Of a DNA stretch of 64,000 nt, positions 7,258 through 16,358 are shown piece by piece. The position numbers were made by a program, and so were the translations under genes. The notes below the pieces were generated by a model that worked only from the letters and a program-made list of their open reading frames with translations, ran no database searches and had not been told where the DNA came from. The stretch lies in contig JACJYY010000006.1 in NCBI GenBank assembly GCA_020635875.1, forward strand, positions 62,001 through 126,000, in the 5' to 3' direction. This DNA comes from Flavobacteriales bacterium (lineage in GTDB: Bacteria; Bacteroidota; Bacteroidia; Flavobacteriales; Flavobacteriaceae). Each line of letters begins with the position of its first letter. Position 1 is the first letter of the stretch.

Positions 7258-9159
7258 TTATTCAGCTTCTTCCTCTTGCACTGTTTCTTTTACGATCTTA
7301 AATTCAGAGCGTCTGTTGGCTTGATGTTGCTCTTCATTACATAAGTATTTACAATCAATTTTTGGTTGTGACTCTCCGTATCCTTTACCATAAATTCTTG
7401 ACTCAGCAATACCTTTAGAGACCACGTATTGAACAGTCGATTTTGCTCTTTGAGAAGATAACTTCTCGTTATATTTTGCACTACCTCTATTATCCGTGTG
7501 AGAACCAACTTCAATCTTAATCTCTGGATAGTCATTCATTATTTTAACTAAGTTGTCAAGAATAAATGCCGCATCCTGAGTAATATTACTTTTATTAAAT
7601 TCGAAAACAATCTCCTGTAGAATAATTTCAGTATCTGTAATAATCGCTTTAATTGGTGCTAATTTAGCCTCTACATTAACATCATCTCCTTTAGATGGCT
7701 TAGACGAAAAAGAGCCATTTTCATACCCTTCTTTTACCACTTGTAGTTTGTATCCTTTATCACATTCTACATAAAAATCAACTTTACCCATTTCGTCAGA
7801 AACATTGGTAGCTATTAGGTTATTTTGTTTATCCATAATAGATACATCTGCTCCACCTAAAACATCGCCTGTCTCTTTGTCAGTAACAATTGCGATTAAA
7901 TTAACTCCACACACAGGAGTAGCTAAATACAAATTATCTTGTCCTTCTCTGTTACTAGCAACAATGGCAACATTGTGTTCTTTGTTATATGAGAATGAAA
8001 AATCATCCTTTTCACTATTCACTGGCTTACCTAAGTTAACCGCCATATCGTCTTTTTCAAAGTTTAACGTAAACACATCTAAACCTCCTAAACCTACTCT
8101 CCCGTTAGAAGCGAAATAAAGCACTCCATCCTCGTCAATAAAAGGGAAACTTTCATTGCCTTCTGTGTTTACTCGATCCCCTAAGTTTTCAGGCTCACCG
8201 TACGCTCCATTACCTTTCACTTCTACCTTCCAAATATCAAGACCTCCTAAACCACCTGGCATATTCGATGCAAAATATAAGGTTTTACCGTCCGCGCTAA
8301 TTGATGGATTACTTACAGAGTAACCACCACTATTAAATGGCAACTCTTCTCCTTTACCCCATTCACTACCTTCCTTTTTAGCAACAAAAATGTTCACTTG
8401 TCCCATTTTGTTCTTTCTTTCAGTATCCTTTTCATATTTTTTAGACAAGAAACTATCAGCTGAATAGTAAAATGTCTTGCCATCTTTTGTTATAGAACCA
8501 GGACCATCATGGAATTTAGTATTTAAACTCTCAATAGGTTTTACATCCACAAAAGTAGTATCCTCATAGGTAGCTTGATACATATCTAAATAAGGCTGCA
8601 TCAACCAACCGTAAATCCGTCCTTTCGTGTTACGAGCACTTGTAAAATACAAGGTCTTTTCGTGTAACACTCCCCCAAAATCAGATTTATCACTATTGAT
8701 ATCTAATTTATTTAATTCAAAAGCCTTTCTAATATCCAATAAAGACGGCAAATAATTAGGATCTTTATTAAAATCAATCGCACGCTGATCATTTGGTGCT
8801 AAACGAGCAAATTGTGCCATCTGCGCATTTGATTCTTCATATTTACCTTTGCTCTTAAGCATTTGTGAATACCTAAAGAAAACTTCTGGATCTGTTTGTT
8901 CTCTATTCGCTACACGCTCATACCATTGAATAGCCTCATCGGTATTATACATATTGTAATAGGTATCTCCTAATTGCTTATAAACGTATTTTCCTCCTTT
9001 ACCTTTTTCCACTAACTTTTTATACTCATCGGCAGCTTTCACAAACTGGAATCTGTGAAAATACTTATCCGCCTTCTTAGTGTCTTTATTTTGTGCTGAT
9101 AGACTTGATGCAACAAATACAAGTCCTAATAATAAATACAGTTTTTTCATTTTTCTCAT
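7258..9159 (-). CDS. PorE-like OmpA family protein (TPR + PD40 propeller + CRD + OmpA)
   Basis: Multi-domain envelope protein. In order: signal peptide (MKKLYLLLGLVFVASSLSAQ); TPR-like helical repeats (about residues 25-130); a PD40/WD40-like beta-propeller with repeated SxDGKTLYFASN and DVWKV-type blades (about 160-420); a carboxypeptidase-regulatory-like Ig fold (about 430-500, TDKETGDVLGGADVSI); and an OmpA peptidoglycan-binding domain (about 520-620, EFNKSNI, GHTDNRGSAKYN and LSSQRAKS). This order is that of PorE, a type IX secretion component of Porphyromonas, and of many OmpA paralogues paired with SprF. The OmpA domain should anchor the cassette to peptidoglycan. Start may be 9159 or the in-frame ATG at 9150. 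It is the third gene of the adhesin-SprF-OmpA unit. Paralogue-specific function is inferred. Confidence 0.85.
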   Translation of the reverse strand: MRKMKKLYLLLGLVFVASSLSAQNKDTKKADKYFHRFQFVKAADEYKKLVEKGKGGKYVYKQLGDTYYNMYNTDEAIQWYERVANREQTDPEVFFRYSQMLKSKGKYEESNAQMAQFARLAPNDQRAIDFNKDPNYLPSLLDIRKAFELNKLDINSDKSDFGGVLHEKTLYFTSARNTKGRIYGWLMQPYLDMYQATYEDTTFVDVKPIESLNTKFHDGPGSITKDGKTFYYSADSFLSKKYEKDTERKNKMGQVNIFVAKKEGSEWGKGEELPFNSGGYSVSNPSISADGKTLYFASNMPGGLGGLDIWKVEVKGNGAYGEPENLGDRVNTEGNESFPFIDEDGVLYFASNGRVGLGGLDVFTLNFEKDDMAVNLGKPVNSEKDDFSFSYNKEHNVAIVASNREGQDNLYLATPVCGVNLIAIVTDKETGDVLGGADVSIMDKQNNLIATNVSDEMGKVDFYVECDKGYKLQVVKEGYENGSFSSKPSKGDDVNVEAKLAPIKAIITDTEIILQEIVFEFNKSNITQDAAFILDNLVKIMNDYPEIKIEVGSHTDNRGSAKYNEKLSSQRAKSTVQYVVSKGIAESRIYGKGYGESQPKIDCKYLCNEEQHQANRRSEFKIVKETVQEEEAE

Positions 9160-9171
9160 TAAAAATTAGTA

Positions 9172-10089
9172 CTAGAAATAACGGGCTGAACGTGACACGC
9201 GCTTACTTGAATTAATATCAAACAAAATTATAATTTCGTGCGAAGATGGTGTCTCCACACTTAAATCTGATACGATGTGATCGTATGCATATCCTATTTT
9301 TAAAGTCGGCAAGATAACAAAACTTACCATTGCTCCAAAAGAATCTTCCAATCTATATGTAGCTCCAATCTCAAATTTTTCATAAAACAAAAAATTAGTC
9401 GAAGCATCTATAGACACTGGTGCTCCAAAGGCAGTTTTCACCATTCCAAATGGTTTAAACTTGACAGATTCATTTAAATCAAAAACATATCCACCTGTTA
9501 AGAAGTAATGGGAAACTTCTTCTCCCATATTAATAGCATTTACATCAAGGTGTTGAGATTTAATGAAGTTAGGAACAGAAAAAGCCAGATAATATTTATC
9601 CGTATAATAAAACAACCCAGCACCCACATTGAATGTTGTACCACTATAGTTTGAAGCAAACGCCAAATCAGACTTGTGTTGAAGATATGGACTAACATCT
9701 CCTAATAAACTTATACTATGTGTTGTTGCTCCTGCCTTTATACCAAAAGCCAATTTGTGTTCACCTCCTAAATTCAATGTATAGGAAATATCGGCATAGA
9801 TATTATTTTCTTTAATTGGTCCTAATTGATCACCAATAAAAGATAAACCTCCTCCTACATTACTACCTAATGGACTGTGTCCTGATAATGTAAAAGTAGA
9901 AGGTGCGCCGTCTAATTGCACCCATTGTTTTCTATATAAAAAGCCTAAAGACAAATCTTCCTTAGAACCAGCATAGGCAGGGTTAATCACATTCATATTA
10001 TACATATACTGTGTATAATGTGGATCTTGTTGCGCATTCAAGTCGATGACGACTAATAAAAATGCAATTATTGGAATTATTTTTTTCAT
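9172..10089 (-). CDS. Type IX secretion PorP/SprF family membrane protein
   Basis: Outer-membrane beta-barrel of the PorP/SprF family, which works with the type IX secretion system and helps secrete or attach a particular adhesin. A signal peptide (MKKIIPIIAFLLVVIDLNAQQ) is followed by the family hallmark DPHYTQYMYNMNVINPAYAGS, then alternating beta strands (LSLGFLYRKQWVQLDGAP) and a C-terminal aromatic strand ending RYF. Length 305 aa is typical. Only 12 bp separate it from the OmpA-family gene and 35 bp from the adhesin gene upstream, so the three genes probably form one transcript. It is one of many paralogues expected per genome, so no symbol is given. Confidence 0.93.
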   Translation of the reverse strand: MKKIIPIIAFLLVVIDLNAQQDPHYTQYMYNMNVINPAYAGSKEDLSLGFLYRKQWVQLDGAPSTFTLSGHSPLGSNVGGGLSFIGDQLGPIKENNIYADISYTLNLGGEHKLAFGIKAGATTHSISLLGDVSPYLQHKSDLAFASNYSGTTFNVGAGLFYYTDKYYLAFSVPNFIKSQHLDVNAINMGEEVSHYFLTGGYVFDLNESVKFKPFGMVKTAFGAPVSIDASTNFLFYEKFEIGATYRLEDSFGAMVSFVILPTLKIGYAYDHIVSDLSVETPSSHEIIILFDINSSKRVSRSARYF

Positions 10090-10124
10090 TCTATATGATT
10101 ATAAACTTAATGAATGCTATCTAA

Positions 10125-13076
10125 TTATCTTGCTAAATATACCCAACCTGTTCGTGTTTCTCCAGATTGTAATTGAACTATATAATAGTATGTTCCCGCA
10201 GGAAGGTCTTTTCCTGTGTTAGTCTGACCGTTCCACTCATTTCTGTAATTTGATCGTTCGAACACTTCATATCCATATCTATTAAAGATTTGAACATGTA
10301 ACGGAGCCAAAGCTGTTAAATCAAATGTATCATTCTCCCCTGGAGTAGTCTCAGGAGATATTCCTTTAGGTATCTCACAAAATACCGAAGCAACAACTAA
10401 AGACTGAGTATTCATACACCCAAACGCATTAGTCACTTCAACCGTATAAGTATCCGCAGCAGTAGCAATAAAGGAGGCCTGATTAGTACCTACTTGTGTA
10501 CCATTACCGTCTCTCCATACGTAAGAAACTGATGTTATGTCATACGAACCGTTCACTGGTGCAGCAGTAAGCACATAGTTTGTACCGTTGCACATACCTG
10601 TCAATGAAATTTGCCCTGGTCTTGGGTTAATTGTCAACGTAAAAGTTGTTCCAGCTTCACAACCTCCTCCTGTAGGACTAAAAGTATACGTTGTAGGACC
10701 AACTGTGTTTACATCTAAAGGAATATCCCAAACACCTACAATTCCATTATCAGAAGTTAATGGCAATGCAAATGTTGAATCTCCTTGACAAGTGCTAGTC
10801 GCTAAACTACTAAAGTCAGCAACTGTTGTAGCAGTGATATTAAGTGTAAAAGTTGTTCCTGCCTCACAACCTCCTCCTGTAGGACTAAAAGTATAAGTTG
10901 TAGGACCAACTGTGTTTACATCTAAAGGAATATCCCAAGTACCTACAATTCCATTATCAGAAGTTAATGGCAATGCAAATGTTAAATCTCCTTGACAAAT
11001 AGTTGTCGCTAAACTGCTGAAATCAGCAATTGTTGGCTGATTAACCGTCAAATTATAAGTAAATGTATTATTTGCCACTAAATCATCTGGCGTAAACAAA
11101 TAGGCTCCCGATTGCGTATTATCAACAACAGCAGGATTCCATGAACCCGTAATACCATTATCCGATGGTGATGGTAATATCGGTGCTACATCTCCATTAC
11201 AAATAGATGCAGGTAAAGTAAATGCAGGGTCTATCTTAAGAGGATCCCTAACATTTACAGTGACAACCACATCACCACTAGCACACTGATTATTATCTGG
11301 CGTAAAAGTATAAACTGTATCACCTAAAACACTTGTATCAATTGCCAAGGGACTCCATGTTCCTGTCAAACCGTTATCTGAAGAAGCTGGCAATACAGGA
11401 GCCACATCACCTAAATCAAGATTCGTTGGAAACGAAAATGTAGCAGTAACCTGAGGATTTACATTTACTGTCACCGACTTTTCAATTGTACATTGTACCG
11501 CTAAAGCAAAAGCAATATCATCAATAGCAAAATCATTTCCTGCCAATGCTGTTTCTCTATCAATCAACGAAATTACCGCTGTATTGGATACTCCTGCATT
11601 CCATCTATAAAAGTGTCTAACCCAACCACAGGCTTGAGCAGGGGCTAATTCCGTACCTACAACAACCCCGTTAATTTGAGTTTCAATTCGAGGAGGAGTG
11701 ATACTTACTACATTTTGCAACCAATAACTGAATATATAATCTTTTCCTGGTTCAACTGGTATGGTCTGACTCCAAATTCTATCATTATTCCCTGCGTCAA
11801 TTGAACCGTCCACAACCAACATCAAATCATTATCCGATGAACGATCCGTACATTCCGAAAAATCCCCCTCCCATGACTTTGGATTTGAAACAACTCCATA
11901 AGCCTTTTGTTCTTTTAAAGTATTAGGATCTCTAAAATTATAATCTGTATCAAAACCAACATTCCCCTGAGCAAAATCACCATTAGTTACCAAATTAGTA
12001 ATTCCTAACGCATCGGAAGTAATTACTGAACTCACAGTATACGTAGTGGTTTGAGATGGACTCACAGTCTGATCTGCTAGAGATGGATCAACAATAGACG
12101 GATCATTTGGGTTTGACGACCAAGTATAACCTGAAGTACTCCCATTTACTGACAAATTGGTTGATTCTCCACTACAAATTGTAGCGTCTCCTGTAGCCGT
12201 AATATCAACAGGCGAAGCTAATGCTATTGGTCCTGTAACAGCTACTTCAGCGTTGGTATCCGCAACTTGTACTGTATAATTACCCGGTGCTAAACCAATA
12301 AATACCCCCGTGTTATTTGTTGCGCTCGCATCTCCCTGCAAAGTATAGGTGTAATTCCCATCACCCCCAAAGGCCGAAGCCTCAATTGAAGCATCATTAT
12401 TATTTGGACAACTTGCTGGATTGGTAAAAGCGCTTATTGACAACGGAGCGGGAGGTGCAGTTAACCTAAAATTATCAATCGCAAAATCTCGACCATTACC
12501 ATCAGGGTAATTATTAGCATTTGTGTGTCTTAATTTGAGTTCTATACAGTTCCCTATCGGTTTGAACGTATAAACATATTCCACCCAACCGTCACCTTCT
12601 GCTGGTGCTTTATTATCAGAAGGACCGCTAATTTGAGTAAACTCAGTTGTTGTACCATCCGTAAAAAACTCCACATCTGCCCTTTCCCCTCCTGCAACCG
12701 AACGCATCCAAAAAGAAAAAGTATGAGTAACCTCATTGCTAAGTGCACAAACTCCTGCTCTCCAAAAATGTTGTTGACCACCATTTAACTGAGAATCAAA
12801 AACTAACATCTTTGTTCCACTTTGAGGTGCCACATTACTAAAGTTGCTATTAATCTCCTGAGCATTACCTACAACGGCATAATTTCCTGGATTTGTATTA
12901 CCAGCAGCACCTACATTATTATAATTATAAACATCATAACCTCCATCTCCTTCAAAATCTCCATTCGCTAATAAATTAACCTGCGAATAAGATGAAAGTG
13001 ATGCGAACAAAGTCAATAAAAACAAGGCTTTAAACCCTACATTGACATTCATAAACTTCAAAGTATTTTTATACAT
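10125..13076 (-). CDS. Large secreted adhesin with type IX (type B) C-terminal sorting domain
   Basis: Cell-surface protein of 983 aa. The N-terminal hydrophobic segment (GFKALFLLTLFASLSSYSQ) is a signal peptide. Two carbohydrate-binding/jelly-roll-like domains (NLLANGDFEGDGGY at about 34-205 and NLVTNGDFAQGNVGF at about 360-530, both ending in FAIDD/FAIDN) flank a SprB-like repeat (SCPNNNDASIEASAFGGDGNYTY). Four tandem modules of about 65-70 aa follow (about 540-820), two of them nearly identical, then an Ig/PKD-like module. The last ~90 residues (GISPETTPGENDTFDL, VQIFNRYGYEVFERSNYRNEWNG, LPAGTYYYIVQL) are the gliding-motility-associated type B sorting domain. It is probably secreted by T9SS and held by the SprF and OmpA proteins encoded just downstream. 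The ligand is unknown. Confidence 0.92.
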   Translation of the reverse strand: MYKNTLKFMNVNVGFKALFLLTLFASLSSYSQVNLLANGDFEGDGGYDVYNYNNVGAAGNTNPGNYAVVGNAQEINSNFSNVAPQSGTKMLVFDSQLNGGQQHFWRAGVCALSNEVTHTFSFWMRSVAGGERADVEFFTDGTTTEFTQISGPSDNKAPAEGDGWVEYVYTFKPIGNCIELKLRHTNANNYPDGNGRDFAIDNFRLTAPPAPLSISAFTNPASCPNNNDASIEASAFGGDGNYTYTLQGDASATNNTGVFIGLAPGNYTVQVADTNAEVAVTGPIALASPVDITATGDATICSGESTNLSVNGSTSGYTWSSNPNDPSIVDPSLADQTVSPSQTTTYTVSSVITSDALGITNLVTNGDFAQGNVGFDTDYNFRDPNTLKEQKAYGVVSNPKSWEGDFSECTDRSSDNDLMLVVDGSIDAGNNDRIWSQTIPVEPGKDYIFSYWLQNVVSITPPRIETQINGVVVGTELAPAQACGWVRHFYRWNAGVSNTAVISLIDRETALAGNDFAIDDIAFALAVQCTIEKSVTVNVNPQVTATFSFPTNLDLGDVAPVLPASSDNGLTGTWSPLAIDTSVLGDTVYTFTPDNNQCASGDVVVTVNVRDPLKIDPAFTLPASICNGDVAPILPSPSDNGITGSWNPAVVDNTQSGAYLFTPDDLVANNTFTYNLTVNQPTIADFSSLATTICQGDLTFALPLTSDNGIVGTWDIPLDVNTVGPTTYTFSPTGGGCEAGTTFTLNITATTVADFSSLATSTCQGDSTFALPLTSDNGIVGVWDIPLDVNTVGPTTYTFSPTGGGCEAGTTFTLTINPRPGQISLTGMCNGTNYVLTAAPVNGSYDITSVSYVWRDGNGTQVGTNQASFIATAADTYTVEVTNAFGCMNTQSLVVASVFCEIPKGISPETTPGENDTFDLTALAPLHVQIFNRYGYEVFERSNYRNEWNGQTNTGKDLPAGTYYYIVQLQSGETRTGWVYLAR
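10639..11035 (-). repeat. Two near-identical tandem 207-bp modules inside the adhesin gene
   Basis: Sequence starting at 10639 (GTAAAAGTTGTTCC) recurs at 10846, a period of 207 bp or 69 codons. The copies differ at few positions and encode ADFSSLAT...GIVG(T/V)WDIPLDVNTVGPTTYTF...GGGCEAGTTFTL. Two neighbouring modules are diverged homologues, so this pair looks recently duplicated. Confidence 0.9.
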
Positions 13077-13108
13077 AATCGTAAAATATTATAAAACGTC
13101 GCCAAATT

Positions 13109-13133
13109 AACAATAAATTATGACTTTATTGTT
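13109..13133. other. A+T-rich hairpin between adhesin gene and typA
   Basis: AACAATAAA (13109-13117) and TTTATTGTT (13125-13133) form a perfect 9-bp stem with a 7-nt loop. It could be a weak typA terminator or an operator for the adhesin cassette, which starts 33 bp away. No long T run follows, so the role is open. Confidence 0.3.
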
Positions 13134-13168
13134 GTTTTACTAACAAAAAAACTATTTTTTAAGAAAAC

Positions 13169-14965
13169 TTATATCTTAAATCTTTTACGATCGGTTTCTT
13201 TCAAAAGGATTTTACGCAATCTCAAGTTCTTTGGCGTGGCCTCCACATACTCATCTTTCTGGATGTATTCCAAAGCTTCTTCCAGAGAAAATTTGATTGC
13301 AGGAACAATTTTGTTTTTCTCATCAGCGCCCGCTGAACGGAAGTTCGTTAATTGTTTTGTTTTTGTAATATTCACTGTCATATCATCTCCACGAGAATTT
13401 TCCCCTACTACTTGACCTTCGTAAATATCCTCGTTAGGATCTACAAAAAACTTACCTCTCTCTTGTAATTTATTGATCGAATAAGGAATGGCCTTTCCGT
13501 TCTCCATTGAAATCAAAGAACCATTGATACGACCCGCAATTTCACCTTTAAAAGGCTCGTAACCAATAAATCGGTGTGCCATAATCGCTTCCCCAGCTGT
13601 AGCTGTAAGTAATTGATTTCTTAATCCTATAATTCCTCTTGAAGGAATATTAAATTTAATAATCATTCTTTCTCCTTTACCTTCCATTGACAGCATCTCT
13701 CCCTTTCTAACAGAAACAAACTCGACTGCTTTCCCCGAAACATTTTCTGGCAAGTCAATAGTCAATTCTTCAATTGGCTCACACTTAACACCATCTATTT
13801 CTTTAATGATTACCTGAGGCTGACCAATTTGCAATTCGTATCCTTCGCGACGCATTGTTTCTATTAGTACTGATAAGTGTAATACACCTCGTCCAAAAAC
13901 CATGAATTTATCTGCACTATCTGTTTCGTTTACACGTAAAGCCAAATTCTTTTCTAATTCTTTGGCTAACCTTTCTTTAATATGGCGTGAGGTTACAAAT
14001 TTTCCTTCTTTACCAAAAAACGGAGAATCATTAATGGTAAATAACATACTCATCGTAGGCTCATCAATGGCAATGGTTTTCAATGCCTCTGGATTTTCAT
14101 AATCTGCGATAGTATCTCCGATTTCAAAACCTTCTACTCCAACTATAGCACAAATATCTCCTGCCACAACTTCAGCTACTTTTTTACGTCCTAAACCTTC
14201 AAAAGTATGTAGTTCTTTGATTCTAGATTTTATAACCTTACCATCTCTTTTCACCAATGAAACAGGCATATTCTCTTTTAAAACACCACGTTCTAAACGA
14301 CCAATAGCTATACGACCTGTAAAAGATGAAAAATCAAGAGACGTAATTAACAATTGTGGAGTTCCTTCCGATACTTTTGGAGCTGGAACATTTTCCACAA
14401 CCATATCCAACAAAGGTTCAATATTAGTCGTTACATTTTCCCAGTGGTCAGACATCCAATTGTTTTTTGCTGAACCATAAACCGTTGGGAAATCTAACTG
14501 CTCCTCTGTCGCTCCTAGTTCAAACATCAAATCAAAAACTTTTTCATGAACCTCTTCTGGAGTACAATTTTCTTTGTCAACTTTATTGATAACCACACAT
14601 GGTTTCTTTCCTAAATCAATTGCCTTTTGTAAAACAAAACGCGTTTGAGGCATTGGTCCTTCAAAAGCATCAACCAACAAACATACCCCGTCAGCCATAT
14701 TCAATACACGCTCTACTTCTCCACCAAAATCGGCGTGACCTGGAGTATCTATAATATTAATCTTAGTTCCTTTATAAGTTACTGAAACATTCTTGGAAGT
14801 AATAGTAATTCCTCTCTCACGCTCCAAGTCATTATTATCCAAAATCAAATCTCCTGTGTTTTCGTTTTCACGGAATAATTGACAGTGGTACATAATTTTG
14901 TCTACCAAAGTTGTTTTACCGTGATCGACGTGTGCAATAATTGCGATGTTTCTAATAGATTCCAT
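13169..14965 (-). CDS. typA: Ribosome-associated GTPase TypA/BipA
   Basis: Translational GTPase of the EF-G-like family that binds the ribosome and helps 50S assembly and stress or cold adaptation. The G domain shows G1 AHVDHGKTTLVDK (residues 11-23), G2 RERGITI, G3 DTPGHADFGGEVER and G4 NKVDK. EF-Tu-like domain 2, domain III, the EF-G domain V-like part and the TypA-specific C-terminal domain (RGIIGLRNQLLTATAGEAIM, ISMENGKAIPYSINKLQERG) follow. Length 598 aa is typical. It has its own well-formed promoter. The gene appears complete and housekeeping. Confidence 0.98.
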   Translation of the reverse strand: MESIRNIAIIAHVDHGKTTLVDKIMYHCQLFRENENTGDLILDNNDLERERGITITSKNVSVTYKGTKINIIDTPGHADFGGEVERVLNMADGVCLLVDAFEGPMPQTRFVLQKAIDLGKKPCVVINKVDKENCTPEEVHEKVFDLMFELGATEEQLDFPTVYGSAKNNWMSDHWENVTTNIEPLLDMVVENVPAPKVSEGTPQLLITSLDFSSFTGRIAIGRLERGVLKENMPVSLVKRDGKVIKSRIKELHTFEGLGRKKVAEVVAGDICAIVGVEGFEIGDTIADYENPEALKTIAIDEPTMSMLFTINDSPFFGKEGKFVTSRHIKERLAKELEKNLALRVNETDSADKFMVFGRGVLHLSVLIETMRREGYELQIGQPQVIIKEIDGVKCEPIEELTIDLPENVSGKAVEFVSVRKGEMLSMEGKGERMIIKFNIPSRGIIGLRNQLLTATAGEAIMAHRFIGYEPFKGEIAGRINGSLISMENGKAIPYSINKLQERGKFFVDPNEDIYEGQVVGENSRGDDMTVNITKTKQLTNFRSAGADEKNKIVPAIKFSLEEALEYIQKDEYVEATPKNLRLRKILLKETDRKRFKI

Positions 14966-14987
14966 TATAGTTTATTTTACGAAGTGG

Positions 14988-15017
14988 CAAATGTACACTT
15001 ATTTCTTTGTAGAACAA
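14988..15017 (-). promoter_or_regulatory. typA promoter
   Basis: On the minus strand TTG (complement of 15015-15017) is followed after 19 bp by TACATTTG (complement of 14988-14995), an exact TAnnTTTG. The start of transcription would fall about 16 bp before the typA ATG. Confidence 0.7.
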
Positions 15018-15028
15018 CACCTATTATA

Positions 15029-16354
15029 CTATTGTTTACTACTCTCCTTACTATTTAGTATCTCATTCATAAACAACAAGATAACTACTCCATATTCTAT
15101 TGAAAGCAATACATAACTTTCCTTAAAATCAGGATTAGAATAGGCATAATAACTTACCATTACCAACCCACTCCACAGCAACGCATAATTATAAGTAGTA
15201 AATACACTCAGGATTACCAAAGAAATAATATACCACGGATGCACCGTAGTTGATAAAATGAAATAACACGACAACACCAACAACATTGTAGTAAACAAAT
15301 CTGACATACTCTTATTCTGACGTAAAAAGGTAAAAAGTCCAACCATTACAATTACTATAAAAGGTGTAAAACGTCCGACTGTCCCGATGATATTGTATCC
15401 TGTAAATTGATAACCTATATACCTAATGATATAGTACAGACTCGCATTAAATTCAAATTTGGTAAACCAAAGACCAATAGTCTCTGTATAGTTTTCAATT
15501 AACTGTTCTGATACAAAAGGCAAAAAAAGTAATACATTGACTCCAATCGCAATAGTCCCAAAGAGTATAAAATTCTTAAATTTTAAACGTTGATAAAACA
15601 AAGGAATTAATAATAAAGGAAGCAGCTTAACCGAAATGGATAAAGCATAAATAACAGCCCCTTGAATCCATTTATGTAGATACAGCAAATACATACTCCA
15701 GACTAAAAAGAACAACATTACTCCCTCAAAATGCAAATTCCCTGTTAGTTCCAAAATTACCAAAGGATTTAAGAGGTGCAAATAAATTCTGTTAGGATTT
15801 AGGCCTAAATGCTTCAAGAGTTTCTTCCCAAAATACAACACTCCTATATCAGCAGTAACAATCAATACTCGTAACACCGTAATCGCCCCTAACAACGATT
15901 CATTGCTCAATACTCCTGCAATCCAAAAACAAAACTGGTTTACAGGCGGATAATTAGAATAATGCCCCGCACTCAAAGGTCCCATTCCTTCATATAACTC
16001 TTGAGCCTCAGGTAGTATAAAATCTGGCGACTGCATTAAATTATTAGGCAAATAGAGATAAGGATTCATTCCTTGAAATGCCAGTCGTCCGTCCCAGATA
16101 AACCGAAAATAATCCTGAGACAAACCTGGCGTATAAAAAACAAACACCAACCTAAATAGAATTAAGGATAGCAACAGCCATTTGTTTTGGTCCAAATAGT
16201 TTTTCACAAAAAACCAATACAATATGAATGTTAAACCAAAAGCCGCAATCAGTTGCGTAAAGTCAGCCCTTACTATACCATATCCTATATAAGAATAGAG
16301 CACACCACTCAATAGTAAAAAGAATATCGGAGTATATTTTTGGAGCTCTTTCAA
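15029..16354 (-). CDS. GT-C membrane glycosyltransferase (GT87/mannosyltransferase-like)
   Basis: Polytopic inner-membrane glycosyltransferase that would use a polyprenyl-phosphate sugar as donor. About 10-12 hydrophobic segments cover the 441 aa. The loop after the second or third segment contains GLSQDYFRFIWDGRLAFQGMNPY, the acidic GT-C motif seen in GT87-like enzymes, followed by GHYSNYPPVNQFCFWI. It is the last of three genes: the polyprenyl-phosphate sugar synthase-like gene (17852-18541) could supply its donor and the GT2 gene lies between, only 4 bp away. The acceptor is unknown; a cell-envelope glycolipid or glycoprotein is likely. Confidence 0.78.
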   Translation of the reverse strand: MKELQKYTPIFFLLLSGVLYSYIGYGIVRADFTQLIAAFGLTFILYWFFVKNYLDQNKWLLLSLILFRLVFVFYTPGLSQDYFRFIWDGRLAFQGMNPYLYLPNNLMQSPDFILPEAQELYEGMGPLSAGHYSNYPPVNQFCFWIAGVLSNESLLGAITVLRVLIVTADIGVLYFGKKLLKHLGLNPNRIYLHLLNPLVILELTGNLHFEGVMLFFLVWSMYLLYLHKWIQGAVIYALSISVKLLPLLLIPLFYQRLKFKNFILFGTIAIGVNVLLFLPFVSEQLIENYTETIGLWFTKFEFNASLYYIIRYIGYQFTGYNIIGTVGRFTPFIVIVMVGLFTFLRQNKSMSDLFTTMLLVLSCYFILSTTVHPWYIISLVILSVFTTYNYALLWSGLVMVSYYAYSNPDFKESYVLLSIEYGVVILLFMNEILNSKESSKQ

Positions 16355-16358
16355 AACA

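Noticed and set aside
10639..11035. CRISPR-like or mobile-element repeat
   Set aside because: The two copies are an in-frame protein module with a 207-bp period and no spacers or ends.
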